Shown here: one piece after another, positions 35,944 to 44,654 of the stretch
Layout of the letters: every line of letters begins with the position of its first letter
Position numbering within the stretch: the first letter of the stretch is position 1
The notes under the pieces: model-generated
Told to the model about the DNA's origin: nothing
Database searches by the model: none
The model's input: the letters and a program-made list of their open reading frames with translations, nothing else
Program-made: the position numbers and the translations under genes
Assembly: GCF_003953935.1 (NCBI RefSeq)
Contig: NZ_RXLQ01000019.1
Location: forward strand, 1 to 64,000
Direction of reading: 5' to 3'
Origin: Massilia atriviolacea
Lineage (GTDB): Bacteria; Pseudomonadota; Gammaproteobacteria; Burkholderiales; Burkholderiaceae_D
DNA length: 64,000 bases

Positions 35944-37160
35944 CGCAGGATCTCCACGCGCGGTTCAAGCCAGTTGGTGCCGACGAAATACTTGCGGTTC
36001 ATGTTCATCACGATGAACAGGAAGGCCAGGTCGCGCCACTCGTAGTTGTCGCCCAGATGGGTTTCGGTGCTGGTCAGGGCGGTGGTCAGCGAATAGCTGC
36101 CTTCGCCCAGGTTGAGCGGGAAGGCGAAGCGGAACGTGAGTTCTTCGCCAGGGGCGACATCGTGCAGCACCATGTCCATGTGGTGGGTGTTGGTGCCGTA
36201 CATCTGCTGGCCGAGGCGGTCCTTGATCATGTAGCCGAGCACCAGGCGCGCGATCGGGGCGTGCGCCCTGACCTTGATGCACAGGGTCACGGCGGCGCCC
36301 ACGTTGACCGTCTCCAGCGCGCGCCCTTCCTCGTCTTCCAGCGTGATGCGGGTCACGCTCGCCTCGCCGGTGCCGGAACTGGTCTGGGTGCGCCCCGCTT
36401 CGGTGACGACCTGCTCGACCCCGGCGCCGTCGCGCGCGGCGATCAGGGCGTTGTAGTAATCCATCACCTGTTCCGGGCTGCCCTGCGAGGCCAGGCGGCC
36501 GCCGTCGAGCAGCAGGGCGCGTTCGCAGATCGACTGGATCGCGGCGCGGTCGTGGCTGACGATCAGGAGGGTGGTGCCGAGCTGCTGGAACTGGCGGATG
36601 CGTTCGAAGCTCTTGTGCTGGAAGTAGGCGTCGCCGACCGACAGCGCTTCGTCGACGATCAGCACGTCGGGGCGCTTGACGGTGGCCACGCTGAAGGCCA
36701 GGCGCATCTGCATGCCCGAGGAATACACCCGCACCGGCTGGTCGATGTACTCGCCGATGTCGGCGAAGGCTTCGATCTCGGGCATCAGGGCGGCGATTTC
36801 ATCGACCGTCAGGCCGATCAGCTGGCCCGCCATGAAGCAGTTCTGGCGCCCGCTGAAGTCGGGATGGAAGCCCATCCCCAGTTCCAGCAGGGCCGCCACG
36901 CGGCCGCTGATCTGCACGCTGCCGGTGGTCGGGGTGGTGGTGCCGGTGATCAGTTTCAGCAGGGTGCTCTTGCCGGCCCCGTTGATGCCGATGATGCCCA
37001 CCGCTTCGCCCGGCGCGAGCTGGAAGCTGACATCCTGGATCACCCATTTGAGGCGGTGGCGCGGGCCGAGGAAGGGCAGGACCCATTCCAGCAGGCGAGC
37101 CCAGCGGTTGCCGTATTGTTTGTAGGCCTTGCCCAGTTGATTGACGCGTATGGTACCCAT
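35940..37160 (-). CDS. wzt: O-antigen ABC exporter ATPase with C-terminal carbohydrate-binding domain
   Basis: A 406-residue ATPase. Walker A is GINGAGKST (58-66), the signature is YSSGMQMRLAFS, Walker B is DVLIVDEALSVGD and the H-loop is LLIVSHD. After about residue 250 there is a beta-rich C-terminal domain (VTRITLEDEEGRALETVNVGAAVTL, YGTNTHHMDMVLHD) of the Wzt_C type, which in relatives binds the modified end of the O-antigen before export. That extension fits the methyltransferase chain terminator next door. The start overlaps the permease stop by one base. Confidence 0.95.
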   Translation of the reverse strand: MGTIRVNQLGKAYKQYGNRWARLLEWVLPFLGPRHRLKWVIQDVSFQLAPGEAVGIIGINGAGKSTLLKLITGTTTPTTGSVQISGRVAALLELGMGFHPDFSGRQNCFMAGQLIGLTVDEIAALMPEIEAFADIGEYIDQPVRVYSSGMQMRLAFSVATVKRPDVLIVDEALSVGDAYFQHKSFERIRQFQQLGTTLLIVSHDRAAIQSICERALLLDGGRLASQGSPEQVMDYYNALIAARDGAGVEQVVTEAGRTQTSSGTGEASVTRITLEDEEGRALETVNVGAAVTLCIKVRAHAPIARLVLGYMIKDRLGQQMYGTNTHHMDMVLHDVAPGEELTFRFAFPLNLGEGSYSLTTALTSTETHLGDNYEWRDLAFLFIVMNMNRKYFVGTNWLEPRVEILR

Positions 37161-37960
37161 CAGAGTTCATCCACCATTTCGCCGGAGCGCTTGCGGAACA
37201 GTAAGAGGCCCATCAGGCAGCACAGCACGGTGAGCACAAGGATCGGCAGCATGGCGGCCCAGTCGGGCGCGCGGCCGTGCACCAGGATGGTCTGGTAGGC
37301 GGCGATCACCGAGGCCATGGGATTGAAGACCAGCAGTTCGCGGATCGGCTTGGGCAGCGCCGTGGCCGGGTACACGATGGGGGTAAACCAGAACCAGAAT
37401 TGCAGCAGGATCGAAAAGAACTGGCCGACGTCGCGGAAGAACACGTTCAGCACGCCGAGCACCATGCCCAGGCCGATCGAAAACAGGATCTGCAGCGCCA
37501 GCACCGGGAACAGCAGCAGGTAGACCGGGCCGGGAAAGGTGCCGGACCAGGCCAGGAACAGGGTGAACAGGCCGAAGATGATGGCGAAGTTGACGCAGGC
37601 GTTGAGCACCACGATGATCGGCAGGCAGATGCGCGGGAATTGCAGCTTCTTGATCAGGTTGGCGTTTTCGATGAACACCGTCTGCGCGCGCGTGGTGATT
37701 TCGGCGAACAAGCCCCAGGTCAGCGCCCCGGCGCACAGGTAGATGCTATAGGCGAAGGTCGAATCGACGCCCTGCAGGCGGCTGCCCATGACTTCGGAAA
37801 AGATCACGGTGTAGACGGTGATCATGGCCAGCGGATTGAGCACGGTCCAGACCGCCCCGAACAGGGAATTGCGGTACTTGGACTGGAATTCGCGCTTGAC
37901 GCTGCCGAGCACGAAGCCGCGGTAGCGCCAGACGCCGCGGAACATCGACAGCGAAATCAT
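37160..37960 (-). CDS. wzm: O-antigen/polysaccharide ABC exporter permease
   Basis: A 266-residue ABC-2-type permease with six hydrophobic segments. The N-terminal cytoplasmic FVLGSVKREFQSKYRNSLFGAVWTVLNPL and the segment LPIIVVLNACVNFAIIF are typical of Wzm/TagG. It exports the completed lipid-linked polysaccharide with the adjacent ATPase. It is the first gene of a four-gene minus-strand operon whose genes all overlap by one to four bases. The ATG at 37960 agrees with family N-termini. Confidence 0.95.
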   Translation of the reverse strand: MISLSMFRGVWRYRGFVLGSVKREFQSKYRNSLFGAVWTVLNPLAMITVYTVIFSEVMGSRLQGVDSTFAYSIYLCAGALTWGLFAEITTRAQTVFIENANLIKKLQFPRICLPIIVVLNACVNFAIIFGLFTLFLAWSGTFPGPVYLLLFPVLALQILFSIGLGMVLGVLNVFFRDVGQFFSILLQFWFWFTPIVYPATALPKPIRELLVFNPMASVIAAYQTILVHGRAPDWAAMLPILVLTVLCCLMGLLLFRKRSGEMVDEL

Positions 37961-38180
37961 GCGCGCGGGGCGCGGCGCGCGGGCAATCGGGGAGGAAGCG
38001 CAGGCGCACAGGCGGCGAACGGCAAGGTCATGGTGTGGGTCGTTTTATCAGGCATATGGGAAGTCACGGGTCGCGCCGCACCGCGCATGGTCTGGCCGGG
38101 GCTGCGGGGCGGAAGATTATAGCATGCAGCTTTTCAGCCACGCCGGCCCGAAAAGGGGGCGGCGGCCGGCAATGGCGGCC

Positions 38181-38197
38181 TTGCCGCGCTGTATAAT
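38181..38197 (+). promoter_or_regulatory. Promoter-like TTGCC-N4-TG-TATAAT before the acyltransferase gene
   Basis: TATAAT at 38192-38197, with TG and TTGCC placed exactly as in the element at 20766-20782. It lies 30 bases before the acyltransferase ATG in the 266-base divergent gap 37961-38226. The wzm promoter must lie in the same gap on the other strand but was not resolved. Confidence 0.5.
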
Positions 38198-38226
38198 CTT
38201 GCATCGATTCCAGATGTTTTTCCACG

Positions 38227-39372
38227 ATGCACGCTCACGACACCGCCCCTCCGCCCGCCGCCATGAACCTGGCCGGGATCGACCTGCTGCGCTTCGCCAG
38301 CGCGCTGGCGGTGCTGTTCTGGCATTACCAGCATTTTTCTTTCGTGGGCGCGGTGCCGTTCGAGTTCGATAACCGGGAAGAGCCGTTCTACGGCGCCCTG
38401 TCGATGTTTTATCATTACGGCAAGTTCGGTGTACAAGTGTTCTGGAGCATTTCCGGCTTCATCTTTTTCTGGAAATATGGCGAGGCGATCGCCGCCGGGC
38501 GCATCCAGGCCGGGCGCTTCGCGCTGCTGCGCTTTTCGCGCCTGTATCCGCTGCATCTGTTGACCCTGCTGCTGGTGGCGCTCGGACAGCTGCTGTTCCG
38601 CGCCAGCCATCCGGCGTATTTTGTCTACCAGGACAACAGCCTGGCGAGTTTCTTCCTGCAATTGGGCGTGATCGGCCACTGGTTCTATCCGCTGTTGAGC
38701 AGTGTCTCGTTCAACGGCCCGATCTGGAGCGTGGCGCTGGAACTGCTGGCTTACCTGCTGTTCTTTTTGCTCAGCCGGCGCATCGGCGTGGGCGCGCGCG
38801 CGACTCTGGCCACGGTGGCGCTGCTGGCCCTGGGCCATTATGGAACCGGCCTGCCGGCCTTCGAATGCCTGCTGTTCTTTTACCTGGGCGGGGTCGTGTG
38901 GCTGGCGGCGCGCCGTGCGGCGCTGTGGAGCCGGCGCCGCCGGCAGATCGTCAACGGGGCGGTCGCGCTGCTGTTCCTGGCCACCTGCGCCGCCGTGCGC
39001 CTGCGCCTGGTGTGGGCCGACCATGTGGTGGTGCCGATGGTGCCGCTGCTGGTGTATGTGTTCCTGCAAGGGGTGCAGCCGGTCAGCGCGCGCCTGCGCC
39101 GGGTTTTCGGCGAACTGGGCAACCTGACCTACGCCAGCTACCTGCTGCATTTTCCGCTGCAACTGTATATCGCGCTGGCCTGCGGCTGGCTGGGACGCGA
39201 GGTGCCGTGGCGCTCGCCCTGGCTGTTCATCGGCTTCGTGACGGCCACCATGCTGCTGTCGTATTGGTGCTACCGCCATGTCGAGCGGCCGCTGCAGGAC
39301 TGGATCCGGGGCAGGTGGGGTGCGCCGGCGGGCCTGACGAAGCCGCTGGGCGGCAGCGCGGCGCCGGTGTGA
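38227..39372 (+). CDS. Acyltransferase-3 family membrane protein
   Basis: A 381-residue integral membrane enzyme with about ten helices. It starts with the family pattern NLAGIDLLRFASALAVLFWHYQHF (Arg and His of the RxxR/H catalytic region) and has GVQVFWSISGFIFFW and an ending HVERPLQDW typical of the OafA/ExoZ/NodX group. These enzymes O-acetylate or otherwise acylate sugars of O-antigen or exopolysaccharide in the membrane. It diverges from the O-antigen operon, which suggests the same target. The ATG at 38263 is an alternative start. Confidence 0.92.
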   Translation: MHAHDTAPPPAAMNLAGIDLLRFASALAVLFWHYQHFSFVGAVPFEFDNREEPFYGALSMFYHYGKFGVQVFWSISGFIFFWKYGEAIAAGRIQAGRFALLRFSRLYPLHLLTLLLVALGQLLFRASHPAYFVYQDNSLASFFLQLGVIGHWFYPLLSSVSFNGPIWSVALELLAYLLFFLLSRRIGVGARATLATVALLALGHYGTGLPAFECLLFFYLGGVVWLAARRAALWSRRRRQIVNGAVALLFLATCAAVRLRLVWADHVVVPMVPLLVYVFLQGVQPVSARLRRVFGELGNLTYASYLLHFPLQLYIALACGWLGREVPWRSPWLFIGFVTATMLLSYWCYRHVERPLQDWIRGRWGAPAGLTKPLGGSAAPV

Positions 39373-39682
39373 TGGACCCCATTGGCGAATCGCTGCCGGG
39401 TGGCGCGCCGCCCCAGCCGGCACCCGTGCACCACGCGCAACGCTGTGTGCATGCCTTTGATGGCGGGAAGCCAGTTTGTCACCATTTGTCGTAAACAGGC
39501 ATCATTTAAAAACTGGCACTCAAATTTCTTTCTGAGAAATTTTAATCTACTCATGCAATTTTGCTGAATTATTAATCTGCGAGGTGGCATACATTATCCA
39601 CCTCGTCGCCATTCGTCGCTGCTCCATCCATGAATCCGAGGACCACAGCATACGCTGTTGCCGCGCCAAGCTTTGCGTGAAC
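39373..39682. other. A/T-rich intergenic region with a hairpin (composition boundary)
   Basis: 310 bases without a gene. Base composition drops sharply from about 39490. An 8-base stem, CGAGGTGG (39580-39587) and CCACCTCG (39598-39605), encloses a 10-base A/T-rich loop and could end the minus-strand operon that stops at 39683, although no long T tract follows on that strand. This marks the left edge of the lower-GC region that holds the Lux-type genes. Confidence 0.5.
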
Positions 39683-40960
39683 TCAGGCAAAACGACGATC
39701 GATCACGCGCTTGAGCTTTCCCGAGCGGGGATTGATTTCCAGCGCCGTCGCATCCACCCATTCTATGTCGATGGGCAGGATCTTGCCTTGCGCCAGCAAT
39801 TGAGCATACATGGGGCGATGCTCGTAGATCGCGGCGATGATCTGCGCGCTGAGCGCCGGATCGGCATTGCGATTGCCGATCCGCAGTATCAACCCATCCT
39901 TTCCGTCACGATGGATGGTCAGCAATTGAAAATCGCAGGCGCCCTGGCAAGCCGGAAACGACGCCAGTACCGACCTTACATCTTCCGGATACAGCGTGAC
40001 CGGTCCGATCCTGGCCGATTCATCGGAACGCCCCCGTAACAGAAACTTGCGATGCGCCGTACCATGGGCATCGACCCACCTGGCCCTGTCACCGACCGGA
40101 TAGCGCAGGATCGGCATCAAATGGCGGCGCAGGGCCGTGACCACGGCCAGCCCTTCGATGCCCGGCGCGACGATGGGCGAGCCCGTTTCTTCATCGATAA
40201 TTTCGAACAGCGCATCATCATCGTAGCAGCGAAATTCATTGGGGCCGCATGAAAGATCGGCGAATCCCAGCAATCCGGCATCCGTGCTCGCATAACCGAT
40301 GGAGCGGATCTCGACGCCTGGAAAGCATGCTTCCAACCTGGCGCGCTGATCGGGATACATGGCTTCGCCGGCAAACAGGATCAATCTGACCGTCGACGCG
40401 GCTGGATCGCCTCCCACCTTGTCAATGTGATCTACCAGACTCATCATTGTGGTCGGCACGCCAGCCAGGACCGTGGCCTTGAATTCCTTGATAAAGCGAT
40501 AGACATCGTCGGGTGTCGTGGCGCCCGCAATCGGGAGTTGCATGACCCGCTTGGGGCACTCTTCGAGCGCCTTGTGGGTAAACAAGAACGATCCATACAA
40601 CTCGCCGACATAAAACAGATTGGCGACCCGGTCGCCATCCTGCAGACCTCCCAGCGCCAGTCCGCGGGAAAAGGCTGTGACAAACACATTCCACTCAGTC
40701 CGGCTGAACACCGAGAACTTGGGGTTGCCGGTGGTTCCGCCACTTTTCAAGACGATGCCATCGTGCATTTCCCCCGTCAGCAATTGCCCACCCTCCAGAC
40801 GGTTGGCTTCCCAAAACGCTTGCTGGCTCAACACGGGCAACTGTTCGATCGCGTGTACCGTTTCCGGCAATGCGCGGTAAAGATCGCCATAAAATGGCGA
40901 ATTTTCTCGGGCAAACGCGATCAGTGAGGGAAGTATTTCCCGGCTAATTTCCATGCTCAT
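39683..40960 (-). CDS. PaaK-like adenylate-forming enzyme
   Basis: A 425-residue member of the ANL superfamily close to phenylacetate-CoA ligases and LuxE-like enzymes. The ATP-loop is KSGGTTGNPK (72-81), then YASTDAGLLGF, YPVGDRARW and LRGRSDESARIG in order, with a closing lysine in RSGKLKRVIDRR. It would activate a carboxylic acid as the acyl-AMP and pass it to CoA, a protein thiol or an amine; the substrate is unknown. It is a paralogue of the C-terminal half of the fusion protein upstream. The true start is the ATG at 40960, which overlaps that gene's stop by one base. Confidence 0.82.
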   Translation of the reverse strand: MSMEISREILPSLIAFARENSPFYGDLYRALPETVHAIEQLPVLSQQAFWEANRLEGGQLLTGEMHDGIVLKSGGTTGNPKFSVFSRTEWNVFVTAFSRGLALGGLQDGDRVANLFYVGELYGSFLFTHKALEECPKRVMQLPIAGATTPDDVYRFIKEFKATVLAGVPTTMMSLVDHIDKVGGDPAASTVRLILFAGEAMYPDQRARLEACFPGVEIRSIGYASTDAGLLGFADLSCGPNEFRCYDDDALFEIIDEETGSPIVAPGIEGLAVVTALRRHLMPILRYPVGDRARWVDAHGTAHRKFLLRGRSDESARIGPVTLYPEDVRSVLASFPACQGACDFQLLTIHRDGKDGLILRIGNRNADPALSAQIIAAIYEHRPMYAQLLAQGKILPIDIEWVDATALEINPRSGKLKRVIDRRFA

Positions 40961-43491
40961 CAACGCGCTCTCCGATCCAGCACACGAATCAATTTTCCGC
41001 TTCCCGCAGTCCTGTGGAATTCATCGATTCCCACCGCTTGTACTTCAAACAGCAGCGTTTCATCGGTCAGCACGGCTTCCTGCAAATCCAGGTAGTTTTC
41101 CAGGAAAATCTCTCGGCAACGCAGCGCCGGCAAGCGCTCCGAATCGGAAATCAACAAGATGACCTTGTCCTTGATCCCGGCTTGCGCCAGGATCAGCTGC
41201 GCTTCGCCCGCATAGGCGAAGTGCGTCGCCAGGATGCGGATGAATTCCTGATAATTGAGGAAAGTGGAACCGATCCGACAAATATCCCCCGTCCGTCCCA
41301 GCAATCGAAAGCGCGGCGCGGCCCTGCCGCAGGCGCAAATGCCATCCGGATCGGCGATCCAGTGGCCGACATCGCCGATTTCGTAGCGCAATGGCTTATT
41401 GACCGACAACATGCGCGGCGTGAAAACCAACCGGCCGACTTCCTCGCCTTGCACCGCTCGATCTTCATCCATTTTCAAAATTTCGAGGTATTGAAGCTGT
41501 TGCTGAAGATGGTGGACGCCGCCATCGCTATGTTCGCACTGGAACCCGATCGGACCGATATCGACGCTGCCATAGGCGGCCGAGCGTATCGCATCGACCT
41601 GGAAGGACTCGCGCAGATAATTTCGCTGGGCGGGACTGAAATGTTCTCCGCCATAATAGATCTTCTTGACTCCCCGATAGGCGGAGAGAATGTCAGCTTC
41701 CTTTTCAAACAGTTGCAGAATATACGATGGCATGCCGAGCAAGACATTCACCTTGTTCTTGACGATTTCCTGGGCGACCATGCGGGTATCGCCATGGGCC
41801 GCCATGGGGAACTGGATGGCGCCCAGCTGTTCGAGCGCCGAAAAAAAGCTGATGAAGCCACCGTAGAGTCCCCCGCCAAAGAACAGATTCATCGCCCGGT
41901 CGCCGAGCGGATCGAAGCCCGCCGCGTACAAACCCTCGGCACCGAGCCGGATATGTTCATGGTATTGCTGGTAGCTGAACGTCGACAGTTTTGGTTCGCC
42001 CGTGCTACCGCCCGACTTGAAGAAAAGATGGGCTTGGGCAGGATCGGCCGGCACCGACTGGAACTGCTCCTTGGCGGTAACGGCCGGAACGGGGTCCCAC
42101 TGCAGCGGAGGGAATTTTCTCAACTCATCGAAATTGGAAATCCCCTGCGCTTCATGGGCCAACTGCAAGCTCACTCTGCGGCAATAGCGTTGCAACGCAT
42201 AGACACCGTCATGCGGCTCGCCGGGGTATCCTCCCGTCATTTCGCCAATACGCCGGATACGGATCGCACCCGCACGCAAGAAAGAGCGCGACAGCGGATG
42301 AATTTCCGAGAGTTTGCAACAGATCGCCACTGTTTGCAGATAGTTGCGCATGGGCCGCAAGACCCGGATGATGTCGGTGCGCGGCAAGGGCTTGACCCAG
42401 ATGCTGCGGTACAGCGGCGATGCCGCCAGCGCCGCATGCTCGTCGATGTAAATGCGCCACCCGCCATCTGGTGCTTCGATGAGGCGAGCATTGCCGAGAC
42501 ACGATTCGAGCCTGTGACACTCGCTGACCAAAGCAATTTCGCCGGCACTGGCGGTATCGGGCAACTGGCGCGGCAGTTCGTGCGCCACCAGCGTCAAGGC
42601 ATCGGCAAGCCGCTCGCCAAACCGCTGCAATTCATTCCAGTCCGACGTGTCGAGATAGACACATTGCGGACTAGAACACGCTTGCTGTTCCATCAGGCAG
42701 CATTCCATGGCGAGTTGTTTCAGCGTATGGGGATCCTGGGCAGCTTCCATGGAAAGAAATGCCAACGATATCTTGTGTCCCCACTCGACCATGCGCACGC
42801 TGGCAGGGGCCATGGCGCGTATCGATTGAATCGACTCTTCACCGCCCCAGGCGGCAATGCCGTCGGCCCCGGCAAATACCGGCTCCAGCAGATCTTTTCG
42901 CTTCGACGAGATTGTCGCCACGATAATGAATTTCTCAAGCTGGGCGCTCGGATCGCACTTGCCCAAGGCATGTAACAAGATCTGGGGGAAGGAGCTCTCT
43001 TGCGGACTCGTCTTGAGAAAGTTAAAATTTCCAGAAAGCAATCCTTCGAGCACGCTCATCGGCCCGACCGTGAAGGCATTTTGCGGTGAAATGTGGACCA
43101 GGAAACCCAACGGCGCCCAGGCTTCGAAGATCGCATCGTCGAATTGGGTGCGGCAAGCGAGCAAGGGATTGCTGGAACCGAGTTCACGGATGAGCTTCTT
43201 TTCCAGATTCGCACGGCGCAAGACATCCGCTATTTCAAGCAAGGCCAGATCGATTTCGTCCGACGTAAATTGACCGGTGCCAGACAAGCAGTTCTTCAAT
43301 TCGGTAAAAATAGCCGATTTTTCCCTGATATTTTTCCCGAGTAAATCCCCGGCCGCCAGCACCGTCTCGATATCGAGTTCGCACGCCATTTGCCGGGCCA
43401 CCAAGGATTGTATATCGCCGATCCTGCTGGCCAGTTCTTGATCGCCGATCCACTCGCCTTGCCAGAGGTGTTGCTTGTTCATATCTTCCAT
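40960..43491 (-). CDS. Fusion of LuxC-type acyl-CoA reductase and PaaK-like adenylate-forming domain
   Basis: An 843-residue two-part protein. Residues about 30-440 match LuxC, the acyl-CoA/acyl-protein reductase of bioluminescence operons: the nucleophile loop is MEQQACSSPQ with Cys272, preceded by a SPQNAFTVGP-type cofactor region (135-144). Residues about 455-843 form a PaaK-like adenylating domain with FKSGGSTGEPKLS (491-503), AYGSVDIGPIG (639-649), YEIGDVGHW, LGRTGDICRIG and the terminal lysine in GSGKLIRVLDRR. One chain could therefore activate an acid and reduce an acyl group to an aldehyde. It follows the LuxE-type gene by two bases; GAGG precedes its ATG. Confidence 0.82.
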   Translation of the reverse strand: MEDMNKQHLWQGEWIGDQELASRIGDIQSLVARQMACELDIETVLAAGDLLGKNIREKSAIFTELKNCLSGTGQFTSDEIDLALLEIADVLRRANLEKKLIRELGSSNPLLACRTQFDDAIFEAWAPLGFLVHISPQNAFTVGPMSVLEGLLSGNFNFLKTSPQESSFPQILLHALGKCDPSAQLEKFIIVATISSKRKDLLEPVFAGADGIAAWGGEESIQSIRAMAPASVRMVEWGHKISLAFLSMEAAQDPHTLKQLAMECCLMEQQACSSPQCVYLDTSDWNELQRFGERLADALTLVAHELPRQLPDTASAGEIALVSECHRLESCLGNARLIEAPDGGWRIYIDEHAALAASPLYRSIWVKPLPRTDIIRVLRPMRNYLQTVAICCKLSEIHPLSRSFLRAGAIRIRRIGEMTGGYPGEPHDGVYALQRYCRRVSLQLAHEAQGISNFDELRKFPPLQWDPVPAVTAKEQFQSVPADPAQAHLFFKSGGSTGEPKLSTFSYQQYHEHIRLGAEGLYAAGFDPLGDRAMNLFFGGGLYGGFISFFSALEQLGAIQFPMAAHGDTRMVAQEIVKNKVNVLLGMPSYILQLFEKEADILSAYRGVKKIYYGGEHFSPAQRNYLRESFQVDAIRSAAYGSVDIGPIGFQCEHSDGGVHHLQQQLQYLEILKMDEDRAVQGEEVGRLVFTPRMLSVNKPLRYEIGDVGHWIADPDGICACGRAAPRFRLLGRTGDICRIGSTFLNYQEFIRILATHFAYAGEAQLILAQAGIKDKVILLISDSERLPALRCREIFLENYLDLQEAVLTDETLLFEVQAVGIDEFHRTAGSGKLIRVLDRRAR

Positions 43492-43493
43492 GA

Positions 43494-44654
43494 TTACCGC
43501 CTCAACAGTTCAGCCGCCGCAATGGCGCAGCTTTTGTTTTTACTTGTTCCAGCCCGTCCGTGAATGACGAAATACGGCCGCTCATTTCCGCAAGCACAGG
43601 ATTCGCCGGGATACAGTGTCGCCATGTCGCCCATCAAGACACTCTGGGCAGGCACTGAGGTGATGTAGGGCGTGAGAAATTGCAGAAAGCCCGCTTCACC
43701 GAATTTCCTTGGTTTCAGGGTACGCACATCGCGGATGATCACCTGCGACCAGACGGGAACATGAAATTGGTGGTGTGCGCACTCCGCGTACGGGACGGCA
43801 TGCTCGACCGAGCCGAAGCTGTCGCGGATACGCAGGTCGGGAATGCCAAGCTGCTCGTGAATGCGGGCGTACAGATCGTGTTTGGCGATCGCCTGGTCGG
43901 CATTGCCTTTCCATCCACCGCCGAGGAATACCAGCGAATCGGCGGAGAGTTTGAGCGGCGGCAAGCCCAGCTCGCGCATCCGCTTCAGTGTAAAAAACAG
44001 AAATGCCGGGAAACCGAAAATGCGTACCGGAAGACCTTCTGCGGCGTAGTGCTGCAGCTTTTCGATGCAACCAAAGACATCGAACTCGTGCGACGCGCCG
44101 CCCGCCGCCGTTGTTGGCGCGCCGGTCCTGCGCAAAGCATAAAATGCCGATGCAACGGGTGCATACTTGCACAGGAAATTGTCGGTGTGGGCCGTTCCCA
44201 GTTGCGAATCCGGTGCGGTTTCATACGAATACAGCAGATAGTTGGTCTTGACATCCGGCGTGTTCCAGCCAAAGTGCTCGAAGACCGCGTCGATCATCTT
44301 TTGCCCGGCGCTCAATGACCAGGCATCGAACGAGACTTGCGACTTTTGACCGGTGGTTCCGGAAGAAGTCAGGTGCAGCTTGATGTCATCGCGCGCAACC
44401 GAAAGAAGTTCGTGCGACTTGAAAAACGTCGCAGGAACGAAGGGGATGCTCGCCAGGTCATCGATCGAGGTCAGCGTGGCGGCATCGAATTGTTTCATTT
44501 CCAGCAATTTACGATAAAATGGCGATTGCTCTCGGTGCCAGTTGATATTTTCCTTCATGGCATCGACAAACAGCGATTCCTGCGCGGCGGAGGAAGCGAA
44601 GGGATGGCGTTGTTCGCAAACGCCCTGGACCGCGTGCATAGTCTTGATATTCAT
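43494..44654 (-). CDS. LuxE-type acyl-protein synthetase
   Basis: A 386-residue adenylate-forming enzyme of the LuxE family. The ATP motif is LTSSGTTGQKSQVSF (95-109), with RDSFGSVEHAVPY (278-290) and a conserved C-terminus SCACGNERPYFVIHGRAG (352-369). Cys376 in NKSCAIAAAELLRR lies ten residues from the end, where LuxE carries the cysteine that receives the acyl group. In the lux pathway LuxE activates a fatty acid with ATP and passes it via this cysteine to LuxC. The LuxC-type domain is encoded by the very next gene. An AGGGA ribosome-binding site precedes the ATG, which overlaps the MFS stop. Confidence 0.9.
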   Translation of the reverse strand: MNIKTMHAVQGVCEQRHPFASSAAQESLFVDAMKENINWHREQSPFYRKLLEMKQFDAATLTSIDDLASIPFVPATFFKSHELLSVARDDIKLHLTSSGTTGQKSQVSFDAWSLSAGQKMIDAVFEHFGWNTPDVKTNYLLYSYETAPDSQLGTAHTDNFLCKYAPVASAFYALRRTGAPTTAAGGASHEFDVFGCIEKLQHYAAEGLPVRIFGFPAFLFFTLKRMRELGLPPLKLSADSLVFLGGGWKGNADQAIAKHDLYARIHEQLGIPDLRIRDSFGSVEHAVPYAECAHHQFHVPVWSQVIIRDVRTLKPRKFGEAGFLQFLTPYITSVPAQSVLMGDMATLYPGESCACGNERPYFVIHGRAGTSKNKSCAIAAAELLRR

